Positions 18,720 through 32,015 are shown, numbered from the stretch's first letter. The stretch is DNA of 64,000 bases from Owenia fusiformis (GCA_903813345.2 CAIIXF020000011.1:13437754-13501753); one strand, 5' to 3'. A program made the numbers and translations. The notes: a model not told the origin generated them from the sequence alone.

Positions 18720-21700
18720 CTTTATATTTATTGACTACTCGTAGAGCAAGTAAAGCAAAGTAAAATGTCAACCACCTTTGTGCGTGTCACGTACGATCAT
18801 TACTTGTGCACAATAGCTCGGAGACATGCAGCTTGCTCAATATCCACCCTTCCCTAATCTTCAGTTATTCAATAACAATAGATATTGTTAAAACATGAAA
18901 GACTAAATTCTGCAACATTTTGCTGCTATATTGAACAATCATAATGCTACATATTGATGAACCCATGATTTGACATCTCTAATAAGTAATCTAAACATAA
19001 ACAGTGCTAATTACCTGACACAATTGCACAATTGTTGCCGGATGTTTGGAGAAGCATTCGTGATTTGTATAGAATTACCCTTTCATTCTTGGCATTCAAA
19101 ATACAAACTAATAATTCACTTTTTTATGTATTCAGTTTTAATTTCAAATAATAAGCTTATTCATAGAATTAAATCTGAATGACATTCTGGTGATTTAAGA
19201 ATTGTATTAATCTTGGACCCCCTCCCGACATAATATCTCTTTAATAATCTGCAATCAAGAAATTGATAGACATACTTTAATCAGATAAATGGCTTATTTA
19301 GTTGTTAAGATTACTGATAAAGTGTTTGTTGGAACCCTTATTTAATATTTGTGTAGGCCTTGATATATATCTTATCTATATAGGGATTCAGCAAGGAATT
19401 ATTGGGTCAAATGTATTTTCCTCGCTAATGCCTAGGTCACATTTGCTGCAATTCATCGGCCCGGTTGAGTATTTTGTTCCAAACTGAAATATCTGTTGCA
19501 ATCAAATGTTTCAAAAGCCATTTACCATGATTTAAGCAAATCATTAAAGTCTCAATAATAATCATTAAAATCTCAATATTTTATTTCAACAAATGCCTTG
19601 ATCTCAGATATTACTTTCCCATGGATTTAAAAATCATCCCAGCACTAATTATAAGTAACACCATTGAACATAAGCCGTCTGATTGCATTACTTGCTAAAA
19701 TAACATCCTTAGAAGTGAACAATACAAACATCTGATTATAATCTAGCTAAGTCCCCTCCCCCCCGTGGTATCCATGCCCGCCTTGTTATATTCTTAAAAA
19801 TGTTGAACTACCTTTGGTATTCCTTCAGAGATAATCGGTTAATTTCTGAATTTAACAGAAATTTAATTATACAATGTAGCACGGGGACTATACAATCGTT
19901 ACATACATGTAAACTTACCTTGCAAAATAATTTTTATGCGGAAATTAGAACCACCGGCTGTAGAAATTAATCCATATAATAACTATAACAAACGGATTAA
20001 TATTAGTGAGAACTTAACTCATTTGCAAGAATTGAATAATAAGGAATTAAAGTTTTGTATATTGCTCTGGCATGTCAAAAGGTATTTTTTGTTAGTTTGC
20101 TCTACCATGCACAAAACTTATTAATTGATCTGTCAAATGAAACAGTTGCAATAAATGTGCCCGTTTCATTATCTTTATTATCAAATAATCAATTGAGCAT
20201 ACCGAATCGTTCAAATTTCGTGAATATATTTGGAAATGAGAAACAAAGCAAGATCCAATTCGAAATGGAAACAAGGCTATCTCTGATAAAATGCATTACA
20301 GAAAACATGTATTGTGAAATATATTGTTTGCAAGTTTAACTCAGTAAAGTCACCTGAATAATGTATGTCCCCTAATATCTTATTACACAATTGAGAAGAG
20401 ACTGAGGCAATTCATCATATTACAGGCTCGTTGTCAGCTTTTGCCTGGGGGGGGGGGGGCTCACATACTTTCAAAAAAGTTCATTTTAAACGCAATTGAT
20501 ATTTCATGCAAAGATCACGTAGAATATAGATTTTAGTGTCAAGGTTATCTCATTTGATTTCACAAAATGGCTAACCTTATAACCTTATGTATAATCACTA
20601 TTTGAACAAGGGCAGAGTCAGCAATTGTTCAGGGGGTGAGATTTCTTGGGTTTGCCTAAATGCGAACGAAGCGAGGCCCGGAACGGCGTTTACCCCCGGA
20701 ACTTTTGGATGTCGACGTCAATGTTTTTTCATATTTTGCAAAATTGCTTTTTCTTATTGAGAGGGTGGGGAATGCAAGCGCACGTGTCACCCCCCCCCCC
20801 GCCTTGGCTACGCCCATGCGAACCTACACCCAGCTGTAAACAGGTATGGGAATTATGTTAGAATGATCACGACATAGATAATGAGACGGAATGTAGCCTG
20901 TATAACTGTTAATTCCCGGGTTTTGTCTCTTCATTCTCATATTGTCAAATTATCAAAAAATGACATTTTGTTTCACAAAACTGCACCGAAACATAGAAAT
21001 GTACACGAAGGCAACCGCATTTACAACCTATAGTTCTGAAAAAGCAGCATTAAAAAAGCCAGTTTCAAACTGAAGTTAAAAAGCCGGCTTTTTGATACCC
21101 AGTTTGTAAAATTCAAATTGGAATACTATCTTTATTTTCCATTTAAACTTAAATCAATTTATTATAAACAAACTATCCGGGCAAACTATGACCAAGCATC
21201 GGGAATAGAAAACTCATGTAAATGAGTTATATAAGACAATGAAATCAACACTGATTGAAACATAAACACTATAAAATCTTCTTTCGATTCCATTACCTGT
21301 CATAATTTTTTTTTAAATACCGACTTTACCGGGAGAAATTTAACATGGGCTTTAATTCAAAGGCAAGAATGTGTTTTGATAACTTATTAAGCGGATTAAA
21401 AGCTGTTGGACGTTGCTCCAGTGGTTTATATTTTATGATTTTGAATTGATGTGTGGATTATAATTGAAATCGAAAACATGACCAAAAAAGTCTAGACTTC
21501 CATTTGCTTTGATCATGAGGAATTGGAAACAATTAAAGCGGCGATTTGAAAAAGTAAAAAATTGAATTCCCATGCATAATCCAAGATTTAATACCTTCTC
21601 AGGAAGAATTAGGTTGCATTGAGTAGAGATAATAAGTTCAGCGGTGTAGCCAGCTTTCGGTCGGGGGGGGGGATAACCATACAAAACACGTGTTTGCACA

Positions 21701-24240
21701 AGCTATTTGTATTAGCAACTTTTGATAACTACAAGGAAGATCTCTCTTTTCTGGCGCGACTGTAAAGTTGTCCAAAATCATAATCATAATTATAGTAAAA
21801 ATAGATCATTTCAAAATCCATCTAGTTGCTTATTATACACAGGTAAAGTCATATTCATTAAGAACTACGGACGGTACTTACATTCTTTAGTTGTATTGTT
21901 TTATCATGCTTAAAAGAAAAATACGCACAAATAGTCTGTTTTATGTTTGTATGCTCAATTATAAAATGAGCAGTGCAACTTAGAAATAGCTTAATATAAT
22001 CAGAAAGAAGCAATTATAATGTGTGAATATATTGCACAGTTACAGAGTATTGCGTTTGCATATATTTGAGTATTCTTAACTTCACATATAATCAGTGCTT
22101 ATATGTGCTGTTCTACAAATAAAGGGGAGCAATACCTGAATATACAGAGTGTTCCATATATGCAGCGAGTATTGTCTCTGTATTGTCTCTGTTTATATGT
22201 GCTGAGTATTTTTGCTGATTACTGCTGATTACAAGAGATTCTTACAAATAGACACTGCTTATAACAAAGCAATATTCTACTATATTTTATATAGTGGTTG
22301 TAATAATTTCGAATGATATTTGCGCTCGAAAACACATTTTACTCAATGAATTCATACACACGTGTTAAGATATTAAATTAAAATTTCGAGGATAAAAATG
22401 ATTTACAGTCATGTAATTGGAAAACATTCTTATAGAATTTTATTGCTGTTGACACGATGACATCATGTCTTCCTTTCGTGTTCCAGTGATTTGCAACAAC
22501 AAGCTATCACCCACTGTTCAAATTACACGACGCCTAACGAAATTATCCATGAGAGTATATCCCTACGCTCGAACATCAAAAGCACAAAAATGTATTTTAT
22601 GCGAAGTAATCTGAACATAAATAATAGATGGCATATGGATACAGATCTCTTTCAAAATTAAAAAAGTCAAACTAAAGAACTCTTGATTTTAGCTATCATT
22701 CAAATCATCTGTTTCTGAATTCATTCACATGTAACATGTACGTTAACATGCAGCCACAAAATACATCCAATTAACCTATTACCACACTCGAATGAAAGAC
22801 TAACGAGTGCCAGTTTTAAGCGACTGGCATTGTTTCAAATGTAACTTTGTTTCACAACTGATTTTCTTAATTGTGTTCGATTATCACGACGCTCAACATT
22901 GCTATTATACAAAGGAAAATTTGGTTAATTAAAAAGTATCTTGTTAATGAAATAAAATGTTTACTTTAATTTTCATCTATTTTTGTTTTAATGTTTTGAA
23001 TACTTTTTTTGTTAAATGAACAAACTTTACTTTGTACAGCAACCCAAAACACGTTGTTTATATTTCATTTTGTTCCAATGAGATTTGGATAGATGTTTCT
23101 TTTTTCTCAAGATTAGTTTGAAAGGAACAGAAACAGTTGCACAAAAAATGTTAACAAAAACAGTTATCAGTCAGGTCACATGCGCAATACATGCGTTCAT
23201 CAATATTTACTGAAAATATTGCCACATTTGAAGTTAACTTCTGGGCCATTATTTTCAATATACCTATCAGCAAACATGTAAATAATAAATCTTTTTTAAC
23301 ATGAACCAACCACAATTTAAATGTAATTTTTGCGTTCAGTTTTAGAATAAACTTACTACTTTTGTACATTATTGGGTGACACTGTATTTATTTTTTCATG
23401 ATATCGTATTAATACAAGCGTGCCAATTTTTGTTCAACCTCCAACACATTTATATTTCGAGGGTAGCATTCTAAGAATAATCCCCGGGGAATAATCGAGA
23501 AAATCCACGTATTTAAATTCCTCCCTTTTGGAGAACGTGAAATCTGACAGAGCCCATGATAATACGCAATTTGAAAAACCAACAATACGTTTCAGGTTTT
23601 TACAATTCTGGGTCGAAGCTTATATCTTGAAAGTGTAACATTTTGAATGTAATCTCCTACTCAATGAAAAATGAAAACAAATGTGAAGTTTTTCTTATGA
23701 AATATACATTTCTGGATTTCAGGATATTGCCTTATTCTAGACGCACGCAAAGTGTATTGTTAATACTTGACGTTGCTCAGATATTTTGATGTGATGGCGG
23801 TTTTGGTAATCGGCTACCACTGTAGCCTCCAACATGTTTTCGAACGCCTTAGCCTATAAAATGATAGTGCTGAGCTATTCAGGTCTTGTCTTTTCTTAAA
23901 TGCATTGAGCGTAAATCTTTGTTGTGGATTCATGCTGTTCTATTAATATGTTTACATTTATATCAATATACGAAGTGTGCCTGTAGTCATCAGTAAGCGA
24001 GTAGGTCCAGTAGCCGACTGGTGTGATATTTTATTTTGCAATATAAGTTTCTTATCGATTATGATTATCATTTTAAATGAAGTTCAATATACTAGAAATT
24101 AATATTATTCTATCGAAAATACAATACCCCATTTATAATAATCCTCTTTCAATGGGAAAGCTTGGTTCCCCGGGAATCCGCGTTTCGTCCAAAGTAGTCA
24201 TATAAAATCCCGGAATGTTTGATACGATTGAACAAACATT
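18720..24240. other. 5.5-kb AT-rich stretch without supported genes
   Basis: Only short, low-quality frames. Notable items are a partial GTCACATTTGC MITE at 19436-19490, G/C homopolymers at 20447-20459, 20790-20800 and 21663-21672 (beside GGCTACGCCCATG and GTGTAGCCAGC motifs like those near other poly-C tracts), a 16-bp palindrome AAAAAGCCGGCTTTTT at about 21078, and degenerate TGCATAT-type repeats at 22030-22260. Confidence 0.5.
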
Positions 24241-24259
24241 TTTTTTCCAGTGTATGCAT

Positions 24260-25360
24260 GTACGCTTCCGAAGAAAAAGTTACATAACTTGAGAATTCGA
24301 AACAAAATTGCCGCACAAGCATGTAGAAAGAGAAAAAGGGAGGCTCTAGCGCAATCTATGCGAACACGTACAAGTGCCCCAACCGTTTTCAAGGTAGCAT
24401 TACCGGTTTTCAGTCAAAAATGAAAGTCCTTCAAGAAAAAACTCAGTATCAACCGATCGATGAAGCAAGATAATTCACGTCTGAAGAACAAGACTATCAA
24501 ATTAGAGAAACTTGTGAAACGACTAAAAAAACAATATCTCGAATGAGGGCGAAGCAAGTGCGAGCACGTGAAGATATATCGGTACGTTCAAGGGAACTCA
24601 GTGATGGTTTACCATCTGAATATAACTCTCCAGGAAGAATCGCATCAGCAGACCTTAAACGTATCAATCTAGGTTCGACACAATTGCGTTATCTCCAAGC
24701 AAAACATATCGTCGCAAATGCAACACTCCAGAGGTCTAGCAAGAAAAATAAAGATGTTTTTCTTCGCGATAGCCTTAAGAAGTACGGATGCCTCAAAGCA
24801 ATATCAAGCTTTCCCGGAATGCGAGTTCAACTGAAACACGAGAAACAACCCATAAAACAACCAAGGTCGTCAAACAAAGGTCTTATGTACGGATCATTGG
24901 TCGTAGAATTCCTAAAGAGAGAAGATAATAGCACAATGTTTCCAGGAAAAGGTGATTGCGTAAAAAGAAAGAATCAGATTCAACAGAAATACGTCCTTTA
25001 ACGACTATGTAAATAACCTTTATCTGAAATTCAAATTCGAATATCCAAATGTACCAATTGGTTTAACACCATTCAAAAAACTTCGACCAAAGTATATATC
25101 ACTTTTAAAATACAAATCACAGAAAATTTGTCTTTGCACAAGACACCAAAATATTGCCTTGAAGCTGAGGGCAGTTCATCGTCTCTGCGTCGGCGTGAAT
25201 AACATTGGAAAGAACCACGATGGTGTAGCACGAAATTTTACGGATGCAGAGATACTGAATCGCCTCTCCCACCTGCCTAAAACAGTCACCCATCTTACTT
25301 GGAAAAGGATACCGATGACAAAATGAGATGGAAGCAGGTGTCCGTCACAGTCCCTATAGG
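24260..25360 (+). pseudogene. Transposon-type protein pseudogene, N-terminal part
   Basis: A decayed protein is readable across frames: a basic region RIRNKIAAQACRKRKREAL (about 24288-24345), a coiled coil RLKNKTIKLEKLVKRLKKQY (about 24478-24537), then 24543-25001 with FLKREDNSTMFPGKGDCVKR, continuing after a stop to KICLCTRHQNIALKLRAVH near 25120-25170, and RWKQVSVTVPIGHQ at 25327-25368. The order basic region, coiled coil, PGK-D-hydrophobic-RK motif and CLC-x-H-LKL matches, from memory, a multicopy family of uncharacterised transposon proteins in cnidarian and other marine invertebrate genomes. The class is not certain. The gene is interrupted at 25367 by the foldback element, and coding-like sequence resumes at 28190. 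Confidence 0.5.
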
Positions 25361-25639
25361 CCATCAGCCTGGGGGGTTGGTCGGTATCAAATTAGGGGAA
25401 TAATCGCCATAGTGATTTTTGGGAAGGTTAAGACCTCTAGAGTAAGAAAATATGTGATAGCATTGTAACAGTTGTAGCTAAATGGGTGTTATCACCCATT
25501 TTTCAAAATGGCCGCCAGTGCACATGTCACAATATAAGAGTGGGTATATCTAAGCACACTTAGATGCAAAAACTGTAATTTTAGGACCTATGTCTAGGTT
25601 TTAGGGGTTAAGGATTTCATTTATATCTAAATCTAAGTC

Positions 25640-26930
25640 ATCAAACAATTGTTTCTTATAGAAATCCAAGATGGCCACCAAAATATGTAACTACTGTTAA
25701 TGCTCAATAAACACTTAAAAACAGTGATTTTGGAGCCCATGTCTACGATTTAGGGGACAAGGATTTGATTTATGTCTACATCTGAGTCATCAAATAATTA
25801 CTTTTAATAGAAATCCAAGATGGCCACCAAAGTGGATGCCAAATCGAATATGTAACTATTGATTTAAGCTCAAAGAACAGTTAAGAACAGTGATTTTGGA
25901 GACCATATCTAGGTTTTAAGGGTCAAGGATTTGACTTATGTCTAAATCTAAGTCATCAAACAATTACTTTAAATAAAAATTCCAAGATGGCCACCAAAAT
26001 GGGTGCCAAATCGAATATGTAACTATTGATTTAAGCTCCAAGATCAGTTAAGAACAGTGATTTTGGAGACCATATCTAGGTTTTAAGGGTCAAGGATTTG
26101 ACTTATGTCTAAATCTAAGTCATCAAACAATTACTTTAAATAAAAATTCCAAGATGGCCACCAAAATGGGTGCCAAAATGGATATTCAACTATTGATTTA
26201 AGCTCAAAGAACAGTTAAGAACAGTGATTTTGGAGCACATGTCTGCTGTTTTTATTTATGTCTAAATCTAAGTCATCAAATAATTACTTTATATAGAAAA
26301 CAAAGATGGCCACCAAAATGGGTGCCAAAATGAATATTTAACTGATTGATTTAAGCTCAAAGATCAGTTGAGAACAGTGATTGTGGAGACAATGTCTAGG
26401 TCTTAGGGGTCAAGGGTTTCATTTATGTCTAAATCCGAGTCAACAAAATAATTGCTTTTCATAGAAATCCAAGATGGTCACCAAAATGGGTGCTTGCAAT
26501 AACAAGCAAATGTTGATTTAAGCTCAAAGAAGTTTATAACAGTAATTTGAGACCATGTCAAGAATTTTGGCGTCAAGAATTTCAGTTACGTCTAAAACTA
26601 TAAATAATTCCTTCATTTGGATCCAAGATGACTTCCAACATTGCTGCCGAAGTGAAAATAAGATTTATTATCTTAACATATAAAGGAGTTAGAACATTAT
26701 TTTTTGATATTTTAAGTTTGTGTGGTCAATGATTTTAATTTTGTCTTTAATAAAATTAACAAACATTTTATTTATATGGATATGCAAGATGGCCTCCAAA
26801 ATGGCTGCCAAAATGAATTTGTATAACTATCCAGTTAACCACATAGATCACCAAGAACAATAATTTTGTAAGCAATGTTTACTTTAAGGAGGTCAAGGAT
26901 TTCAGTTATATAGAGCTATTCCATGAAACA
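25640..26930 (+). repeat. Left tandem array of the foldback, about seven units
   Basis: Units of about 170-190 bp: CCAAGATGGCCACCAAAATG, GTAACTATTGATTTAAGCTC, AACAGTGATTTTGGAGACCA, GGTCAAGGATTT, then AAATCTAAGTCATCAAACAA. The first units are the most alike. Those after 26500 drift strongly. Each carries an AAGATGGCC motif close to the YY1 consensus. Confidence 0.88.
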
Positions 26931-27269
26931 ATCTGTGATTAATATCAGAATTAAAGATGGATGCCAAAGTGTTAATATTATAAAAGGTCAAATAAGAAAA
27001 AACAATTACATAAACATTTGCGTAATAATATCTTAGGTATAATCATCGCATTAGCAATGTTACTGTAAGTTGCCTTCCTTTTCCTTGCCTTCCTTTTCCT
27101 AGTTTTGTGGTGGCTAAGTATCATAAACATTGACTATAGAAAGAAGTTGACTGCCCATAGGAAGAAGTAGATTATTGGATGGAGAAGATCAAGCACAAGA
27201 AATTCCTCAAAGACAAGTGTATCATACACCAGAAAGAGTTTGATGAAAATAAACATTTTAATCAGTCCT

Positions 27270-27960
27270 CAAAATCGTGACTGCAGCCATTTTGGTGGCC
27301 ATCTTGGATATCAAAATAAAGGAATGCCTTAATTATAGACAAAATTGAAATTCTTGACCCTTAAAACCAAGACATGATCTCCAAAATCACTGTTCTTTGA
27401 GCTTAAATCAATAGTTACATATTCATTTCAGCACCCATTTTGATGGCCATCTTGGATTTCTATAAAAAGTAATTATTTGATTACTTATAGATTTAGACAT
27501 AAATGAAATCCTTGGCCCCTACAAAATAGACAGAGTCTCCAAAATTACTGTTCTTAACTGTTCTTTTAGCTAAAATCAATAGTTACATATTCATTTTGGC
27601 ATTCATTTTGGTGGCCATCTTGGATTTCTATAAAAAGTAATTGTTTGATGACTTAGATTTAGACATAAATGGAATCCTTGAACCTTAAAACCATGACACG
27701 ATCTCCAAAATCACTGTTCTTTGAGCTTAAATCAATAGTCACATATTCGTTTTGGCACCCATTTTGGTGGCCATCTTGTATTTCTTTGAAAAGGTAATTG
27801 GTTACATACAGGTAATTGGTTACATACAGGTGTTCATTTTGGCACCCATTTTGGTGGCCATCTTGGATTTCTATAAGAACTAATTGCTTGATTACTTAGA
27901 TTTTGGCATAAATGAAATCCTTGACCCCTAAAACCTTAACATAGACCCTAAAATCACAGT
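27270..27960 (-). repeat. Right tandem array of the foldback, about four units
   Basis: Reverse complement of the left-array unit: GGTGGCCATCTTGGATTTCT at about 27296, 27470, 27612, 27764 and 27850. The array is shorter than the left one. The intervening centre (about 26930-27270) is weakly repetitive. Confidence 0.85.
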
Positions 27961-28189
27961 TTCTACATCTCAGTGTGCTTAGATATACTCACTCTTATAT
28001 TGTAACATGTGCACCGGCGGCCATTTTGAAAAATGGGTGATAACACCCATTTAGCTACAATTGTTGCAATGCTATCACATAGTTTCTTACTCTAGAGGTC
28101 TTAACCTTCTCAAAAATCACTATGGCGATTATTCCCCTGATTTGATACCGATAACCTAAATTTTGGGGTGAAGCTGATGACCTACTAGT

Positions 28190-28530
28190 AGAGAATTTTA
28201 AAAACATTTATGACTGACTTCAAAGACTTTAGGCAACACCTGATGAACATAAAAATCAATATAAACAAACCAGAAACCTGCGAGAATCTTAAAATCGCTA
28301 CTGCGATGACTGCAAGGAAAATCCAATGATGTCACAGTAAGCCTGGAAAAAGCACACACTAGTCAAATCTGTCATCATCACCCCTTCTTCATCTAAAACA
28401 CGCAAGCGCAAAACTTAAAGGAAGACTCCCACACGGCAATATTCTAACAATGAAGATGTATGTCAGGCGTGTCTCGTTAACTACTACGTCGATAGTACTT
28501 CCACCATAGAGTGGATCAAACGTGAAACAT
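28190..28530 (+). pseudogene. Transposon-type pseudogene, continuation after the foldback
   Basis: After the element the plus strand reads FMTDFKDFRQHLMNIKI near 28211-28261, then broken frames including CQACLVNYYVDSTSTIEWIK near 28465-28525, where MITE C interrupts. The helix-like, charged text and position fit the downstream half of the protein at 24260-25360. Assignment is by context only. Confidence 0.4.
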
Positions 28531-28774
28531 GTAATATAAGAGGGGGAGAAACCCCAGGGTTCAAAGATGACATACGCTTATAATGTAAATCTGTATTGAG
28601 ATGACATTGTCGCTGATTGGTTTAGCGAGTCGATCGTTGATTGGTTTAAAACTAGGTCAATTTGAAAACTTTGAAAACCAAGATGGAGGGTAAGTTTTCG
28701 ACAAAAGGAGGTGCTCGAAGGAGGAAATCGTATGTCAATTGAAAAATGGGGTTTTCCCTCTTCTTATGTAATAT
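28531..28774 (+). mobile_element. MITE family C, copy 2, with 9-bp target duplication
   Basis: ATGTAATAT at 28531-28539 and 28766-28774 flanks a 226-bp element that starts AAGAGGGGGAGAAACCCCAG and ends with the imperfect inverse. It is nearly identical to 13885-14112. A 9-bp duplication suits a Mutator-like element (8 bp for hAT). It sits in the transposon-type pseudogene. Confidence 0.85.
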
Positions 28775-28899
28775 GTGGTTTCACGATTCTGACGAATGCT
28801 CAAGGAAACACGGAACTGTAATTTCAGCCATCAGATTCATTTGCTTCGAATGTTGTAAAAACCATGACATTTTAACGTTGACATTCGGAATAGAAATCT

Positions 28900-29345
28900 C
28901 CTACATAATTTTCAACTGAAGTTTAAATGTCGTGAAAACTAATTTAAACATTGAACATTTGATCCAGTTACTGTATATTTGTCATGAAGTTACATAGGAG
29001 AACATTTTTAATAACTTACATTACAAACAGTTGTGGTATATTCCAAGAAATTGGTCAAAGGCAAATGATTTTTTGTCGTTCAATCAGAGAGATGAGCACT
29101 TGTAGATAACAACGTTAATAAAATCATTTAGAACGGAAATATTTGCTTATGTTACATTTGCTGTCATATGTTAGTGACTTAAAAAGAAGGATATGCTTTT
29201 CATTCTATTTTTTTCTCAAAGGAAACTGTTAAAGGATAGGATATCCTACCGTTCTTCTGTCACCTCCAACACAAAAATTTCGAATACTTATTTTGTGAAT
29301 ACTTTGTTGAGAATGAATTCGAGATGTACTCAAATTAAAATATGT
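28900..29345 (+). repeat. Duplicated segment, copy 1
   Basis: Collinear with 35950-36480 in the same orientation but diverged. Shared landmarks are TGAACAT, AGGAGAACATT, TATTCCAAGAAA, GAGATGTACTCAAA and, after the MITE at 29353, AAATTATTTTGGAAAT at about 30157. Copy 2 lacks the MITE and so shows the empty site. No ORF identified in either. Confidence 0.7.
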
Positions 29346-29350
29346 ATAAT

Positions 29351-30155
29351 TACACTCCCCTCCATAAGTTTGGCAACCTTTTTTCCCCCATTGAACTACG
29401 TGTTAAAGCCTCTTTACCTTTGAATTTTTATTTACTTAACCTGCGATGAAAATACTTATTCTATTGATGAACACGTAATTTGACTTTAATTCCAATAGCT
29501 CCAAATTTTCTCAATTTTTTCCTCAATTACAATAGGTCGAAAATTGATGATAAATTTGATGATTTTTTGAAAATCGATATTCCCATGTTAACCAATGGGA
29601 AATGGTAGGTTTGCCGCAAGTCATATGACAGAATATCCATCCATCCGAGTCCTTGCAAAAATACGAGTTAGGCAGGCAATTGAATTCGCTAACTTTATTT
29701 AACAAAAAATTGATATGTTTCTTCAGGTTCAACAAAGTTATAGGGCTTTAAAGTCAAAACAGTTTTTCAAAAAACCTCTACCATTGAAATAACACAAGAG
29801 GCGAAAAATTATTTTCAAAAATGACTTTGAAGCGCTGTAACTTTAATATTCATCAAATAAACTAAACTCTTAGTGTTCAAAAAAGTTAGACAATTCAATT
29901 TTCTATATAAAAATATTTTTTGCTGAATCTTTTACTGAAAATATATCCTGATTTCTGATTTGCCCTGAACCCTTATTTCCCATTGGATTACATGGGAATG
30001 ACGATTTTCAAAAATTCATCTTTATCATCAATTTTCGACCTATTGTAATTGAGGAAAAAAATTGAGAAAATTTGGACGTATTGGAAATAAAGTTAAGTTA
30101 AGTTTCCATCAATATTATAAGTTCTTTCATCGCCGGTTAAGTAAAATATACCACA
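29351..30155 (+). mobile_element. MITE family E, right terminus missing
   Basis: TA-CACTCCCCTCCATAAGTTTG start. It matches 60749-61569 throughout until TTCATCGCCGGTTAAGTAAA (about 30127-30146), where the terminal 60 bases are missing. Both halves of the long inverted repeat (TTTTCCTCAATTACAATAGG / inverse) are present. Inserted in duplicated segment copy 1. Confidence 0.85.
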
Positions 30156-30259
30156 AATTATTTTGGAAATTAAGGATGCACGATTTTTTGATTTTTTATT
30201 TCCCAATGTTGACGCATTTATTTGACCTGACTGTTATACTACAAAATATATAATCTGTT

Positions 30260-31289
30260 GATCAAGATCATGGAAAATATATTTTGAACTAACTGCCTCG
30301 CAGTAAATTACAGTTATCCATGGTGGCAGATTTGCTCAATTTCAAATATTGGAGGCTATTTGATTAATTTTACGGAGTCAGGACTGAGCTCAAGTTCTAT
30401 CATTGATCTGGAAATAAGCATTTCAGATGAATGTGTTGTACTATACACTAGTAGCCGAGGCCATTTTCTTGCAAAACTCTTTGATGGAATTCGAGTTGAT
30501 ACTTGAAATTTCCAAATTAGAGTTATGGTCATTATAGTGTTATATGTCGGGAACAATAATAATACACTTAATATGGGACGCCCATTTTTCAATGGAAAAC
30601 AATGTTTCGCACTTCTTTGCTGCTAATTTACCGGAAATGGTCAGAACCAATTTTTCTGATATAAGCATTTGAGAATACATCAAGACACTTTCAACTGATG
30701 TAAACCAGAGTGTTCTAGCACTTTTTATCACAAAGATATTGCAGATCTACTGGTCCAGGGGTCAAACAAATAAAAAATGCATGTATTGGGCAGTTAAATT
30801 CATGAATGTTTTTCTTTTCTGTCAACAATTTGAATATTTTAGAAAATTTTTATCATAAAATAACAAAATATACCCTTGCAAATCTAATAAAACATGTTGT
30901 TAGAATAAAAGTGGCCGAAATCAATTTTTATTTTTGACCCCCTCCCCCAGTAGACTACAGGCTAGTAGACTGACAATATCTCAGCGACAAAAGTGCTAGA
31001 ACAATCTAGTTTGCAACCATTGAAAGTGTATTGATGTATATCCAAATGCTTACAACAGGAAAACATTTTCCAATCATATTCGGCAAATGATAAGCAAAGA
31101 AGCGAAATAATGTTTCCCATTGAAAACTGGGCGTCGCCCACAATGTAATCTAATGGGACGGAAAGAATGGCCAACGGACCAGTTTTAACATTATCCAATT
31201 TTGTTAAAAAAAACAGTGAACTACCATCACCATAATTTGTAACCCCATGTTAAAGGGCCGTTATGATCTGAGAATATTCTTGAAAAATG
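30260..31289. other. Non-coding stretch
   Basis: Short minus-strand frames of 60-80 codons (30356-30731, 30962-31198) show no domain and no splice context. I see nothing else. Confidence 0.45.
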
Positions 31290-32015
31290 AAACACCCTTA
31301 CCCTAGTATGAATTCACACGGTACCTTGCACCAGTATGCTGGTTGATTTATTTCATCCAAGTGTGTAACTTATCAGTAAAACAAACCCTTGTATGTTGAC
31401 GTGATATCTTGAATCAGTTCGGTTCCTATATTTCATTGCAGTGCGTACATGTATATAACCCACGAGATTTACTCTAGTATGCATTTACATAGTATTCTTT
31501 CACCAGTATGGTTCCTTTATTTCACTATGTATTATTTAAATGCGTATATTACAGATGAGTTATACCCTTATATGTATATCTTGCACCAGTATGGTTCCTT
31601 TATTTCATGGAAGAGCGTATATTACCCAAACAACTTACCCCTGTATGTATTCACATCTTATCTTGCACCAGTATGGCTCCTTAATTTCAGTACAGTGCGT
31701 ATATTACAAACACTACTTACCTCAGTATATATTCAAAGCTTACCCATAAGTTTTACCTAATTTGAATTAATTTGGCATCTTGACCAGTATGGTTCCTTTA
31801 TTTAATTCCATTGTGTATGTCACTCATGAGTCTTATCCTGTTATGAATTCCGTTTGTATCTTGCAATAGTCTTACACAAGCATGTATAACAGGATATCTC
31901 GCACAAGTATTGTTTTCTTTTTTCTTTTCAGGGCGTATATTACTCATGAGACTAACCCAAATATGTATTCACATGATATCTTGCACCAGTATGGTTCCTT
32001 TATTTCATTCCAGTG
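31290..32015 (+). repeat. Tandem array, CTTGCACCAGTATGGTTCC unit
   Basis: About eight units of 75-110 bp. Each holds CTTGCACCAGTATGGTTCCT, TTATTTCATTNCAGTGCGTA, and (C/T)AGTATGTATTCACATNATAT. The last unit leads straight into the acidic-repeat array: TTTATTTCATTCCAG followed by the first DEEDDA codons. Confidence 0.8.

Larger units (their letters stand above)
25367..28184. mobile_element. 2.8-kb foldback element with inverted ~180-bp repeat arrays
   Basis: The ends TAGGCCATCAGC (25367) and, inverted, TAGGTCATCAGC (28173-28184) lead into arms of about 200 bp sharing CGGTATCAAATTAGGGGAAT and TGGGTGTTATCACCCATTTT. Inside, tandem repeats carrying CCAAGATGGCCACCAAAATG run forward (25640-26930) and inverted (27270-27960). 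It splits the transposon-type pseudogene between 25367 and 28184. No ORF. Foldback/Galileo-like in architecture. Confidence 0.88.
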
